Origin: Arachidicoccus ginsenosidivorans
Lineage (GTDB): Bacteria; Bacteroidota; Bacteroidia; Chitinophagales; Chitinophagaceae
Length of the DNA: 64,000 nt
Assembly (NCBI RefSeq): GCF_007971385.1
Contig: NZ_CP042434.1
Span: forward strand, 1,612,001 to 1,676,000
Direction: 5' to 3'
The notes below the pieces were generated by a model. The model was not told where the DNA came from. It did not search any database and worked only from the letters and a program-made list of their open reading frames with translations. The position numbers were made by a program, and so were the translations under genes. Position 1 is the stretch's first letter. Each line of letters opens with the position of its first letter. Shown here piece by piece: positions 39,429 to 50,010 of this stretch.

Positions 39429-39875
39429 ATGAACCTTAACCTAAAAGCTAAACATATATTTTCTTTAATAACTGTTACCCTACTTTTCACCGCACTAGTT
39501 TTAACGAGTTGCAGTAAGGACAACGATACAGCTACGAATAAATATCAATTGGAAGGCACCTGGCAACTATATAAAATGACAACAGGTGCTATTGTCGATT
39601 CAACTTATGAACCGAGCGACCAAAATGAAATCATTTTTGCTCCAAGGTTTTATTGGCGCTATGTAAATGGAGCAGTCAGTGACTCTGGAAACTATACCCT
39701 AATTAAGGAACAGCAAACAGCACAGCAGTTTATTGGCCAGATAGATTACGGTACAAGCATCAATCAGTTTATCACAATAAAAGGTGACACACTTAGTCTG
39801 TCTTCTCCTGGCATTATAGCCAACGCCGCCATTTATATTAAATCCTCAGACAATAGCGACTTTCCGCAACAATAA
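39429..39875 (+). CDS. lipocalin-like lipoprotein
   Basis: 148 aa with an SPII signal (LVLTSC, lipid Cys about 28). The beta-rich body opens with LEGTWQLYKMTTG (about 41-53), the GxW pattern of lipocalin-like domains, followed by strands FYWRYVNGAVSDSGNYTL and TIKGDTLSLSS. It is probably an outer-membrane lipoprotein with a small barrel. Ligand unknown. A bidirectional terminator follows. Confidence 0.75.
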   Translation: MNLNLKAKHIFSLITVTLLFTALVLTSCSKDNDTATNKYQLEGTWQLYKMTTGAIVDSTYEPSDQNEIIFAPRFYWRYVNGAVSDSGNYTLIKEQQTAQQFIGQIDYGTSINQFITIKGDTLSLSSPGIIANAAIYIKSSDNSDFPQQ

Positions 39876-39904
39876 CTAAAAATAACGAGTTCCAACATAG
39901 CCAA

Positions 39905-39953
39905 AAAGCAAGATCGTTATCGTTTACCCCTGTAAACGATAACGATCTTTATA
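39905..39953. terminator. bidirectional terminator
   Basis: A perfect 16-bp stem AGATCGTTATCGTTTA / TAAACGATAACGATCT (39911-39926, 39933-39948) with a 6-nt loop. TTT follows on plus and TTGCTTTTTGG on minus. It separates the lipoprotein gene from the convergent secreted protein gene. Confidence 0.88.
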
Positions 39954-39995
39954 TGCTAAACACTAAACCTCAAATGCTTGTTTGAAATCGAGCCG

Positions 39996-40577
39996 TTACC
40001 TGCTACGCTGTACAGTGCTGCGCTGTGGTGTAGAGCGAACTGCTTTAGTTGTACGATCATTTTGTTTAATGGTACGGTTGGTTTGCTTAATCACTTTTTT
40101 CTCTGTCCTTTTTGCAACTACTGTATTATGACTATTCCCCTTATTACCATTGTAATTTCCATTATAATGGTTGCCATTATTTCTCATGGCCCTATAGGCA
40201 TTGTTATCCCTTAACATAGGCTGTGGCCGATAACTTTTGTACTGTCCATAATGCTGAATATCATACTGATTATTCTGATAAGGATATGCACGGTTTACCA
40301 CTACTTTATACGCATTGTAGATATTATAATTACTGAAACGGTTAGGTAATCTGTTTGCAAAATGCCATCTATTGCCTATCAGGTAGATGTACTGCGCAGT
40401 CGCTACATTGTAGTAAGCATTGATATCGGGCAAATAATAATAATCTACATAGTTATAGCCTGAAGGACCCCAATCTGGTTGGCTACCGATATTAATACTG
40501 ATATTAATCTGTGCCTTTGAGCCACCGGCAAAAAACACACCGGCAAATACACTCATGATGACGATAATCTTTTTCAT
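39996..40577 (-). CDS. secreted Tyr/Asn-rich protein with basic tail
   Basis: 193 aa with a signal peptide (VFAGVFFAGGSKAQ). Residues 25-100 are rich in Tyr, Asn and Asp with INISINIG and a WGPSGYNYVDYYYLPD stretch. The C-terminal 60 residues are Asn/Gly then Arg/Thr/Gln-rich (ending QRSTVQRSR). The low-complexity composition fits a surface or biofilm-matrix protein seen in many Bacteroidota; function not known. Confidence 0.6.
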   Translation of the reverse strand: MKKIIVIMSVFAGVFFAGGSKAQINISINIGSQPDWGPSGYNYVDYYYLPDINAYYNVATAQYIYLIGNRWHFANRLPNRFSNYNIYNAYKVVVNRAYPYQNNQYDIQHYGQYKSYRPQPMLRDNNAYRAMRNNGNHYNGNYNGNKGNSHNTVVAKRTEKKVIKQTNRTIKQNDRTTKAVRSTPQRSTVQRSR

Positions 40578-41049
40578 AACTTAAAATTTAATGGGTTAAA
40601 TAATGTCAATACCCTTATGCTACTTCTTTACTTCTTCTTTCTACTTTGTGCGCTTTTCTAAATGCTTTTCTTATTAGCGGCGCACATATATAAGATAGTG
40701 GATTGTTCTTGAAGTTACATCTATGGGGTGGGTTTTAGGTCAAATGAGCCAATGTTTCGGTGATTTCGGCAAACAACGATGTTCTATTTTGATTATCAGT
40801 TAATTATAATTAACATTGCCCCTTAGTTCGTTAACATCTACCCACTTTCTTTAACTTTATCCTTAGGTATATTTGTATGATAGCGATAGCCAAATAGGCG
40901 TCCCACTGAATATGGCGAAAATGCGAATAAAAAATTGGGCAATCACAATTAGATCAGGCGCCTCCAAAATTCATCACAGTCTTAAAGCAATAGTAAAAGA
41001 AAAATTCAGCTTAATTATTGATGGTTAGTTGCAATTGATAATATCTGCA
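40578..41049. other. intergenic region
   Basis: 472 bp between two minus-strand genes. A plus-strand box TATATTTG (40868-40875) fits the -7 consensus and points to a 38-codon frame (40912-41028, MAKMRIKNWAITIR...). No ribosome site or homology is visible, so I do not call it a gene. Otherwise nothing is apparent. Confidence 0.5.
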
Positions 41050-42434
41050 TCACATTTTTGTAAATGGTTTGACAGGCTCCTTCACCCTTACCTTCATCAT
41101 GGCAAAGGCACCCAAAATCATAAATCCACCAGCCATGACGAGAGAATAAATAGCATTGCTATGGTAAAAATATTTAAGGATTAATCCGCCCAACAGGCCA
41201 TTTACAATTTGCGGAATGGTAATGAAAAAATTAAAAATCCCCATATATACCCCCATTTTTCTGGGTGGCAGAGAGGAAGCTAAAATGGCATAAGGCATAG
41301 CCAGAATGCTGCCCCAGGCCATGCCAATACCCACCATGGGCAGTAGTAGCCAGTATTTATCCTGAATAAAGAGGATGGCCACAAGACTTAAGCCACCGAC
41401 CAAAAGAGACAATGCATGCGTACGCTTTTTGCCCAGATTTATGGCAATTTTGGGCAGTAACAGGGCATACACCGCAGAAACACCGTTGTAAACCCCGAAC
41501 AATACGCCAACCCAATTGCCCGCCTCCGCATAAGCCGCAGATGCCGTATCAGTAGCAGGCAGGTGATAAATATGTTCCGCAATTGCTGGTGTGGTAAATA
41601 CCCACATGGAGAACAAGGCAAACCAGGAAAAGAACTGCACCCAGCCCAGCTGGCGCATGGTTTGCGGCATTTTGCGAATATCTTTAATAATCGTTTTGAT
41701 GCTGCCTTCACTTTTAATAACTTCCTGGACAACATCCAGCTCTTTCACATTTTCCCGTTCATACATCCTTGCCTCTTCAGGACTATATTCTCTGGTCGTA
41801 AAAATAGTCCAAAGGATCGCCGCCACCAACACGGCCGCCCCAATATAAAAAGTAAATATGACGTTAGCAGGCACTTCACCAGGGATGGCCGTAGATTTGA
41901 CATGGAATACCTCCGCCAGCAAAAAAGGCATAACGGATCCTAATATGGCCCCTGCACCAATTAAAAAAGTCTGGATAGAAAAGCCCAGACTGGACTGACT
42001 ATCCGGCAATTTATCCGCCACAAGCGCTCTAAAGGGCTCCATGGCCACATTAATGGAAGCGTCCGTTAACATCAGCATACTGGCTCCTACAATAATGGGC
42101 GGCATTAGGTAGGCCAAAAACGAGGCATTAGGCATCACCATTAAAGCAATGGCTGTCAGTAATGCGCCCACCAGAAAATAGGGTTTTCTTCTGCCAAATC
42201 GTGTCCAGGTTTTATCACTAAAATGGCCGATTAAAGGTTGAACGATCATCCCGGTCAAAGGCGCTGCCAACCAGAAAGCGATAGATGATCTACCTCAGCG
42301 CCAAAAGTCTGCAGGATTCTGGAAGCATTGCCATTTTGCAAGGCGAAGGCAAACTGAATACCAAAAAATCCAACACTCATGTTGAATATGCTTTTAATAG
42401 ACAATTTTGGCTTCACGATTTTTATTGTCGTCAT
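41050..42434 (-). CDS. MFS sugar transporter (SLC45/GPH-like), split by a frameshift
   Basis: Inner-membrane carrier of about 461 aa with 12 predicted helices, probably importing maltose or maltodextrin with protons. The start (ATG 42434) reads SIFNMSVGFFGIQFAFALQNGNASRI. The break is at AAA 42274-42276. One more base gives LSLFWLAAPLTGMIVQPLIGHFSDKTWTRFGRRKPYF, the family's RFGRRKPY segment. It is last in the starch locus, after the amylase gene, the usual place for the maltodextrin importer of Bacteroidota. Confidence 0.87.
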
Positions 42435-42565
42435 TGGCTTGATTTTTCTTTTCGGGGCCTATACTGGACCTACCCTACACCTTATCCGCTTTTCACCTAT
42501 GTGAAGGTTTACTCATTTTAACTCCTTAAATATAGGCCATTTTAACGTAGACACCGGCTTCTTCA

Positions 42566-44432
42566 CTACCTTATTTTCCACACCAGAAAACCACCAGGAC
42601 TGAGGCGAATATGAACGGTATTCCTACTCGTATCGAAAGTAAAATGGTTCGCTTTCCGATTGGACAGTTGGGCAGGATCCGCCTGACGGGTACCTGCAAC
42701 ATCTACTACCGCTGCTTTGCCCAATCGAATTAAGTCAGGTAGATGAACTGCCGCATTAAGAGATTGCTTGTGATCAAAGTTGGCGGCAAATAGTAAAGTT
42801 TCCCCTTGATCATAACGCAGATAACACATGCCGTATTTACCCAAGTCAGGACTTGATAATAAATATAATTTCCCCTTACGAATGGCACTGCTATTAGCTG
42901 CCAGGTTTAATAATTGGCGGTAAAATGCTCTAAGCCCTTTTTGGTCTTTATTTAACCCTTTGCCATCGTATTTACCTTTATCTACCCATTTTTGATAAAT
43001 TGGCAATCCCCAATAATCAAATATTGTCGTTTTCCCATCTGCGCCACCGAATCCTTCGGCAGTCGGAGCATTTACCCCAGCTCCTGTCCAAAATAAATTA
43101 ACACAGGACCGGTCGTGGCCGTCGCAGCGACGCCCATAGCCGCTTCTCCCCAATAAGCATCGCCTGCAAACTGAGTAGAGGCGATACGCTGTTCATCATG
43201 ATTTTCCAGAAAGTTCAGCAAATGACTGCTGATAGATGCCTGCTTATTTAAAATTTCGAGGATATTTTTGGTATCCGCATTGCTGTCATTTCTTAAAATA
43301 GGTTTTAAGACGTCATACAAACCTACCTTATTGTAGAGATAATCAAATACCCCTGGTGCAGTAAACGCGCTATATTTAGCAGGGTCATATGCTTCTGCAA
43401 TAAAAATAAGATCGGGATATTTTGCCTTTACAGCACCGATTGCATATTTCCAGAAAGCCAGTGGCACCATTTCAGCCACATCGCACCTAAATCCATCTAC
43501 TCCCTGGGCCGCCCAATAGAGCAATATATCCCGCATTTTTTCCAGACCGGCGGTACCGGGTTAAAATGCACAGCATCTGCGTGAAACAAATCAATTCCGT
43601 AATTGAGTTTAATGGTCTCATACCAATCATCTATTGATGGATCGGGGCGTAAGACATTATTGCCGGTTACTTTAGCAGGCACTTCCTTAAACTTACCATC
43701 CTTTAGCAACGAATGAAAGTCACGACCACCTGGATCCACACCAGCAGGAACCTTAAACGAAGTGCCTGGCAAATAATAGAAATCATTTTGGGGGCTAAAC
43801 CTGAGCGTTGTATCATCATCAGCACCAAAGTCTATTACACCCTTAGGTTTTCTATCAGAATGATACCCCCTGGCAACATGATTGGGTATAAAATCCATGA
43901 CTACTTTTAAGCCATGCTCATGCGTTCTGCCAATCAAGGCTTGAAATTCTTGTAAACGTTCATTCACGTTTACCGCCAGGTCAGGATCCACATCATAATA
44001 ATCTTTCACCGCATAAGGAGAGCCTGCCCTACCCTTGACAACATCAGGGTCATCCAGTGCAATACCAAATTTTGTATAATCAGTCATGGTCGCGTGCTCC
44101 AGTACGCCAGTATACCAAATATGGGTTATCCCCAATCCTTTAATGCTATCAAGGGCACGATCAGTTATATCGTTAAATTTTCCGGCACCATTTTGCTCAA
44201 TGGAACCGTTTAATTGATTGGTCAGGTTTTGATTGCCAAATAATCTGACGAGCACTTGGTATATAACTGGCTTGCCAGCAGGCTCAGCCCATAACTGCTG
44301 CTTTTGTTCATGCTCCTTTTGTTGTTCGTCTTTTTCGTTAGGTTTAGTAGATAAACAACCAGCGATCAGACAAATGGTCAAACAAGCTGCACTGAGCTTT
44401 TGCAGATTTCTAAATCCAAGGGACACCTTCAT
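42566..44432 (-). CDS. GH13 alpha-amylase lipoprotein, two frameshifts
   Basis: Starch-cleaving lipoprotein of about 622 aa. The SPII site is LIAGC (about 26). The TIM barrel shows region I DFIPNHVARG (about 158-167), region II GVDGFRCDVAEM with the nucleophile Asp, region III FIAEAYD with the Glu acid, and region IV FLENHDEQR. The two breaks are at a T6 run (43536-43541; repaired: VWKKMRDILLYWAAQGVDGF) and a C4 run (43075-43078; repaired: GQELGVNAPTAEGF). The last part is the C-terminal beta-sandwich. Its ATG overlaps the stop of the next upstream GH13 gene by one base, so it is translationally coupled. Confidence 0.9.
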
Positions 44433-46300
44433 TATTTTTGTAATTGCAAAATGGTAATACTATTGGCCGGAAGACTTAAGGAGGTAATATCCGGCAATCT
44501 TGATCCCGTTATTACATTTGTTGCCTGCTTATATCCCTGCAAGCTTTCTTTAAATCTATTGGTATTCAGATTTTTCATCTGATCATTTTTATTGACAATA
44601 ACCATCACGCTCTGCGTATCGGTGTATCGAAAATAGGTATATATTTTATCTTCCGGAACGTATTGCATCAGTTTACCCGCCCTTAGTGCGGGGCTGGAAG
44701 CCCGGAATCTGGCCAGCGTTCTAATAAAATTAAATGCATTATTTTCCTTTTCGCTGCGGCCTTTTGCTGTAAACTTACTGACCGTATCTTGATTCCAGCC
44801 ACCAGGAAAGTCTTCTCTGACCAGACCATCAGGATTTGAAAAGTTTTTCATTAAAATTTCTGTTCCATAATAAAGCTGCGGGATACCGCGCATCGTCAAT
44901 AAAATCCCCATGCCTTGCCTGAATTTATTAAAGTCTTCACCGATCATAGAATAGAATCTGCTCATGTCATGGTTATCCAGAAAGACTACGTTTTGTTCCG
45001 GATGCTTATACAAAAAGTCAAGCGATAGCGTAGCGTAGAGTTTATTGGAGCCATCTACCCAACCTTCCTTGTCATTTAAAAACCCATAAATAGCATCTTT
45101 AAGCACTGCATCCGTCACACCTGGCAAATGCGTATCCAGCCCTCTGTTGACAGTATTTCCACCGGCAAAAAAGGCTTGTTCTGCAACTGTAGTAACTAAA
45201 GTCTCTCCAAAAATAGATAGATGCGGAAACTGATTTAAAATTGCGCGCGCCCAGACCGACATAAACTTAGGGTCGTTGTAAGGGTAAGTATCCAGGCGCA
45301 GGCCATCAATTCCCGCATATTCTATCCACCAAATATGGTTTTGTGTCAAATAACGATCCACATAAGGATTGTTTTGATTCAGATCCGGCATCGTAGGTAC
45401 AAACCATCCATTCAGCATAATTTTTTGATCTGCTACGGAACGGTGAATATCCATTACTGGCTGATCTCTGTAACTGCTGTTTGTATAAGTAGGCCATTGA
45501 TGTACCCAGTCTTTCATAGGAAGATCCTGCATGATCCAACTCTGGGAGCCTATATGATTATGAACAACGTCTTTGATGACTTTAAGGCCCATCTTATGCG
45601 CCTTTTCCACATAAGCCTTATATAGCTCATTGGAGCCAAACCTCGGATCAATTTTATAGATATCTGTAGCGGCATAACCATGGTAAGAAGCGCTGCTCAT
45701 ATCATTTTCAATCATGGGTGTACACCAGATGGCGGTCGCGCCCAAATCTTTAATATAATCCAGATGGTTCATCAGCCCCAGCAAATCTCCTCCATGTCGA
45801 TCATACATCGAATCCCGGTTCAATGACTGATCTTTCATTCCAGCTATCCTGTCATTGGAAGGGTCTCCATTGGAAAATCTGTCTGGCATCACCAGATAGA
45901 TCAGATCTTCACTCGTAACACCCTGATTGCGACCCGGTCGCTGATCTGGTTGATCCAGTTTATAATTATAAACGATTGTTTTAGTGCCTTGTTTGGAAAA
46001 TTCCAAGTCAAAACTACCAGATCTTGTCCCTTTGTCAATGACCAGATCAATAAACAGGTAATTGGGATTTTCAACTTTATTTACCTTGATCAGATGGACA
46101 CCGGGATAATCTAAGGTGACCGTCCGATCCGCTATGTTTTTTCCATGAACGAGTAATTGCAAAGAAGAGTCAGCCATATCCACCCACCAGGACATGGGCC
46201 TTACCCTATCAAGTGCCTTTAAGTCATGCTGGGCGTTAGAAACCTTTGCAACTCCAGCCATTAAAACACAAATAAACAAAACCTTGCACCACTTACCCAT
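44432..46300 (-). CDS. GH13 neopullulanase / cyclomaltodextrinase-like enzyme
   Basis: Secreted enzyme of 622 aa, cutting alpha-1,4 links in starch oligomers. A signal peptide (MAGVAKVSNAQ, about 1-23) is followed by an N-terminal cyclomaltodextrinase-type beta-sandwich (about 25-125). The catalytic barrel has region I DVVHNHIGSQ (about 240-249), region II GLRLDTYPY, region III IFGETLVTT and region IV VFLDNHDMSRF. A short C-terminal sandwich ends the protein. It corresponds to SusA in its N-terminal domain and place in the locus. It lies between the GH31 gene and the lipoprotein amylase gene. Confidence 0.92.
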   Translation of the reverse strand: MGKWCKVLFICVLMAGVAKVSNAQHDLKALDRVRPMSWWVDMADSSLQLLVHGKNIADRTVTLDYPGVHLIKVNKVENPNYLFIDLVIDKGTRSGSFDLEFSKQGTKTIVYNYKLDQPDQRPGRNQGVTSEDLIYLVMPDRFSNGDPSNDRIAGMKDQSLNRDSMYDRHGGDLLGLMNHLDYIKDLGATAIWCTPMIENDMSSASYHGYAATDIYKIDPRFGSNELYKAYVEKAHKMGLKVIKDVVHNHIGSQSWIMQDLPMKDWVHQWPTYTNSSYRDQPVMDIHRSVADQKIMLNGWFVPTMPDLNQNNPYVDRYLTQNHIWWIEYAGIDGLRLDTYPYNDPKFMSVWARAILNQFPHLSIFGETLVTTVAEQAFFAGGNTVNRGLDTHLPGVTDAVLKDAIYGFLNDKEGWVDGSNKLYATLSLDFLYKHPEQNVVFLDNHDMSRFYSMIGEDFNKFRQGMGILLTMRGIPQLYYGTEILMKNFSNPDGLVREDFPGGWNQDTVSKFTAKGRSEKENNAFNFIRTLARFRASSPALRAGKLMQYVPEDKIYTYFRYTDTQSVMVIVNKNDQMKNLNTNRFKESLQGYKQATNVITGSRLPDITSLSLPANSITILQLQK

Positions 46301-46335
46301 GCGCTTTCAATTTACTTTTTAAAGATTGCTTTATA

Positions 46336-48867
46336 TTATTTAAGGTCGATGACAATCTCATCACTTACATTTCTTATAACATGGCTGAGAACGTCTTCTC
46401 CTTCTAACGGATTTGCCACGCCTTGAGGATCAAATTTAGAGATTGGTGTTAAAAGTGCAACAAAATCCTTTTTGAAGCCGACAGCGTGACCATCTATGGA
46501 AAAATGATCTTTATTATCAAATCCATGCATCACTAATTTAATACTTTTAAAAATAGAGTTGCGATTCCCTACAGCTTTTTTAAGAATAATCCGGTTATTT
46601 TCATGATCATACACAAAGTCACGCTTATAATAATCTCCCGATTGATAGGAATAAGACTTACCATCATCTTCATAATAGGTATATTGATTATCCGTATTGC
46701 CTTTATAAATATTCAAAATCAGGGTATCCTTCGGTAAAATCTGGGTGGACTGTACCAGTGACTGCATAGGAATGAAGCTACTACCTTTTACATACACGGG
46801 CAGTTTATTATAAGCCAGTTTTAGAATCTTTTCTACTCCTCCTTTTTGCGGCGCACCTGTATACAAATCATACCAAATCCCCTCCGGGAAATAGGCTTCC
46901 CCAAACTTTTCTTTGCTCTCAAAGGGAAGAACCAATAAATCTGGGCCAAAAAGATACTCGTTTTGATAACGGGTATCATAAATCTTATCGTCAAAGCTGT
47001 AATCAATGGCCAAGCTACGCATAAGCGGCAATCCGTTTTGGGTAGCCTGATAAAAATTTGAATAGATATAGGGTATTAACCGGTAGCGCAGACCGATAAA
47101 ATTGCGGGAGATCTCTGTCACTTCTTCCCCAAAAGTCCAGGGTTCTGCTGATTTGGTATTTACAGCCGTATGCCCTCTAAAATAAGGTGTAAAAGCCCCT
47201 ATTTGGATCCATCTGGCAAATAAACCGATACTTGGATTGCCTGTAAAGCCTCCTATGTCCATCCCGGTAAAGGCTACTCCACTGAGTCCCAGACTATTGA
47301 GTAAACGAACGCCTGCCATCATATGATCATCTTCTGCCCGGTTATCCCCCGTCCAGATAGCTGTATATCTTTGCAGCCCCGCATAACCGGCTCTGGTCAG
47401 GATAAAAGGACGCTCCTTAAAACTCTTTTTTGCGCCTTCATAACTGGCTCTGGCCATTTCCAGGGCATAGACATTATGGGCACCAATGGTTGTGGCCCCC
47501 TGTCCATCATAATCGAATAATACATTAAAAGGCATTTTGTTGCCCCAACTGGCAATCTCATTCATATCATTCCAGATGCCATCCACACCAGTACCGGCTA
47601 AAAACCTGACCTTATCCGCCCACCAGTCTCTGCCCTTTTGGCTGGTAAAGTCCGGAAAATTGCACCAACCCGGCCACACTTCAGCTGTATAAGGATTGCC
47701 ATCTGGATATTTAATAAATACATCTTTTGCAATACCATCTTCATAGGCAGGATAACCCTTTTCTACTTTAATGCCCGGATCAACGATGACTGTTGTTTTA
47801 AAGCCCATGGATTCCAGTTCCTTATTCATATCAATGGGGTGCGGAAATCTTTTTTTATCCCAGGTAAAGAGTTTGTATTTTTCCATATAATGGATATCCA
47901 GAGTGATACCATCTGCCGGAATCTTTTTTTCTCTGAGTGTCTTGGCGATACGCAATACTTCGGTGTCCGGATAATAACTGTAGCGGTTTTGCTGATAGCC
48001 CAGACTCCACAGTGGGGGTAAAGACATGCGCCCAGTAAGTGCGGTATAGTCGGTAATAATATCTGCTACCTTTTTTTGATAGATAAAATAATAGTTCATT
48101 TCGCCGCCATCTGCGCCAAAGGAAGAAAAACGGTTATTGCTGGCTCCAAAATTAAAATCGGATTTAAAGGTATTATCCATAAATATTCCGTAACACAAAG
48201 AGTCGTGTAGTCCTATATAAAAGGGAATACTTGAATAAATCGGATCAGCATTCGCTGCGTATCCATAAGAATCGTTATTCCAGTTGACATAACCTGTTCC
48301 CTTTCTATCCAGATTGCCGGTCTTTTCACCTAGTCCTATAAAGCGTTCCTCAGGCTGCAACTGCTTGTAGGTCGTTACCTGATTGCCAATCCAGGAGGTG
48401 CCCATACTGGCCACATCCTCATTAATCAGTTTTCCTTCTTTGGTATAAAATGCAATTGAAAATGGCTTTTTAAGGATAACTACATCCAGACTGTCTGTTG
48501 AGAAAAGGATACGATCTGCTGACTCTTTCCAAGTAGTTGCCACTTTTTCGGGAGCCGCCACCACCGCATAGGAAAAATCCTTCCCTAACGGATTTTTATC
48601 CATTCTGACACGGATTATGGATGGCGAGTATGCCAACACTTCCACATAACTATGTACGGTCTGGACTTTAAGCCCATGAGCCACCTGTTCAATTTTCAAT
48701 ACATCCCCCGGTGTTACCAGGGAGGATGGCATGGGTATATGATTATGTACTTGCGTTGTTTCCAAAGAAGGGATATTATCAGGTTGGGTAGCTGCTACCA
48801 TACTATTTTGGCCCATAACGGACGATATTAAACTTAATGAGATGATCGTTGTGCTTAAAATATGCAT
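46336..48867 (-). CDS. GH31 alpha-glucosidase
   Basis: Periplasmic enzyme releasing glucose from maltodextrin ends. 843 aa from ATG 48867, which gives a clean signal peptide (MHILSTTIISLSLISSVMGQ). Family motifs: an N-terminal sandwich, then the (beta/alpha)8 barrel with GIWNDMNEIASW holding the nucleophile Asp (about 450) and RAGYAGLQRYTAIWTGDNRAEDDHM holding the acid/base Asp. The C-terminal sandwiches carry LFGPDLLVLPF and the DUF5110-like end. It is preceded by a hairpin with a T-rich tail. SusB of Bacteroides is a different family (GH97) with the same role. Confidence 0.92.
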   Translation of the reverse strand: MHILSTTIISLSLISSVMGQNSMVAATQPDNIPSLETTQVHNHIPMPSSLVTPGDVLKIEQVAHGLKVQTVHSYVEVLAYSPSIIRVRMDKNPLGKDFSYAVVAAPEKVATTWKESADRILFSTDSLDVVILKKPFSIAFYTKEGKLINEDVASMGTSWIGNQVTTYKQLQPEERFIGLGEKTGNLDRKGTGYVNWNNDSYGYAANADPIYSSIPFYIGLHDSLCYGIFMDNTFKSDFNFGASNNRFSSFGADGGEMNYYFIYQKKVADIITDYTALTGRMSLPPLWSLGYQQNRYSYYPDTEVLRIAKTLREKKIPADGITLDIHYMEKYKLFTWDKKRFPHPIDMNKELESMGFKTTVIVDPGIKVEKGYPAYEDGIAKDVFIKYPDGNPYTAEVWPGWCNFPDFTSQKGRDWWADKVRFLAGTGVDGIWNDMNEIASWGNKMPFNVLFDYDGQGATTIGAHNVYALEMARASYEGAKKSFKERPFILTRAGYAGLQRYTAIWTGDNRAEDDHMMAGVRLLNSLGLSGVAFTGMDIGGFTGNPSIGLFARWIQIGAFTPYFRGHTAVNTKSAEPWTFGEEVTEISRNFIGLRYRLIPYIYSNFYQATQNGLPLMRSLAIDYSFDDKIYDTRYQNEYLFGPDLLVLPFESKEKFGEAYFPEGIWYDLYTGAPQKGGVEKILKLAYNKLPVYVKGSSFIPMQSLVQSTQILPKDTLILNIYKGNTDNQYTYYEDDGKSYSYQSGDYYKRDFVYDHENNRIILKKAVGNRNSIFKSIKLVMHGFDNKDHFSIDGHAVGFKKDFVALLTPISKFDPQGVANPLEGEDVLSHVIRNVSDEIVIDLK

Positions 48868-48936
48868 AAAAGAAAAATAGAAATAAACGCCCGTTCTGAC
48901 CGCTTGCAATCAGCCAACCAGAACAGGACGTTTCAT
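48868..48936 (-). terminator. attenuator-like hairpin between susE-like and GH31 genes
   Basis: AAACGCCCGTTCTG (48885-48898) and CAGAACAGGACGTTT (48919-48933) pair with two mismatches. On the minus strand the stem is followed by ATTTCTATTTTTCTTTT reaching the GH31 ATG. It resembles a leaky terminator or an mRNA-stabilising hairpin. Confidence 0.6.
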
Positions 48937-48941
48937 TTAGA

Positions 48942-49979
48942 TTATTGTAAGGTCATTGTGACAACAGGTTCTTTGGGAACTCTTAAATCCAAGGTAATTA
49001 CATAAGTACCAGCCTCAGCGATGGTATAGTTATCCGCACCATATACATCTCCCGTACCGATATTAAGATCCCATTTGTGGTTAGCCCTGAGCTTGAGTAA
49101 TCCTGCATTGAGTTGAACTGTTTTCGTCAGCACCTGATTTTCGGGGTCAAAATCAAACATAATATCATCATTATCACCCCAACCACCGGCTGCATCTCCA
49201 ACAATACCCCAGTTCTCAAGTGTTGCACTCCAGGTAAGTGCTTTCGTATCTGCCTGGATCAGATAATAGCCTGCGCCTGCTATATCCAGGTTATCGCCGC
49301 TGGTAGCGATGGTACCTTCAGTGGCACCGGCAGCATACTGGACGCCATCCCAGTTCGGATCTACAGTAAATTTGAACGGGTTATCTGCTTTGGTTAAATT
49401 TAAATATCCTTCATATTTACCATCGTCTTTAATAGAATATAATTTTGCTATAATGTCCGCATCAGGCGCCCATCCCTGGTAATCCCCAGGGACATAAAGG
49501 AAAGGATATGGAATAACACGTTTGGCTACATAAGGGGTAACGGTTATTGTTAGCGGATCAGAATAGGCATAGAGACTGTCTGCCACCTGGGCCAGTACCC
49601 TGATTTTCACTTCGCTGGCTTCATTTGGCTGATACTTGGCTCCCAAAAGAAGGGTATTTAAATCAGCCACTGTAAATGAAGTCGAAGTTGCCTGCCCCAT
49701 CCCCAAAGAAGAAAACCGGCTAAAAGCAGAATCCTTATAACTTACCTGCAACAGATAACTAATGGCAGCTGCATAACCAAAATCGGCCTTATTCCAGGAA
49801 AGATCCACCGCTTTATCCGCCGCATTGTCTTCGCTCAGAACAATTGTGCTCTGACTGGCTGTCAAACTAACCGGTGTACTTGGCGTGGCAACCACCAGTG
49901 TCTGGTCCTTTTTGCAGGAGGCAAAACTCAGCATTAAGGCTGATACCAACATGCATATAAAATTGAATCGAATTTTCAT
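48942..49979 (-). CDS. SusE-like starch-binding lipoprotein
   Basis: 345 aa. The SPII site LSFASC (lipid Cys about 22) anchors it in the outer membrane, probably facing out. The N-terminal SusE domain (about 28-150: LSWNKADFGYAAAISYLLQVSYKD, as DLSWxxxD pattern) is followed by two starch-binding-type sandwiches with WAPDADIIAKLYSIKDDGKYEGYLNL and LKLRANHKWDLNIGTGDVYG. It starts 31 bp after susD, consistent with one transcript. SusE binds starch chains and tunes product size in Bacteroides; here the same role is inferred. Confidence 0.88.
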   Translation of the reverse strand: MKIRFNFICMLVSALMLSFASCKKDQTLVVATPSTPVSLTASQSTIVLSEDNAADKAVDLSWNKADFGYAAAISYLLQVSYKDSAFSRFSSLGMGQATSTSFTVADLNTLLLGAKYQPNEASEVKIRVLAQVADSLYAYSDPLTITVTPYVAKRVIPYPFLYVPGDYQGWAPDADIIAKLYSIKDDGKYEGYLNLTKADNPFKFTVDPNWDGVQYAAGATEGTIATSGDNLDIAGAGYYLIQADTKALTWSATLENWGIVGDAAGGWGDNDDIMFDFDPENQVLTKTVQLNAGLLKLRANHKWDLNIGTGDVYGADNYTIAEAGTYVITLDLRVPKEPVVTMTLQ

Positions 49980-50010
49980 TATTATAAATTTATCAAAGTG
50001 ATCATTAATG

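Noticed and set aside
40912..41028. A 38-codon plus-strand frame downstream of a TATATTTG box
   Set aside because: No ribosome site, no recognisable motif, short length, and the nearby -33 box is poor; chance is sufficient.
42566..44432. Three separate short amylase-like genes
   Set aside because: Their frames overlap at homopolymers, and joined they form one complete GH13 protein with all four conserved regions; they are one gene.
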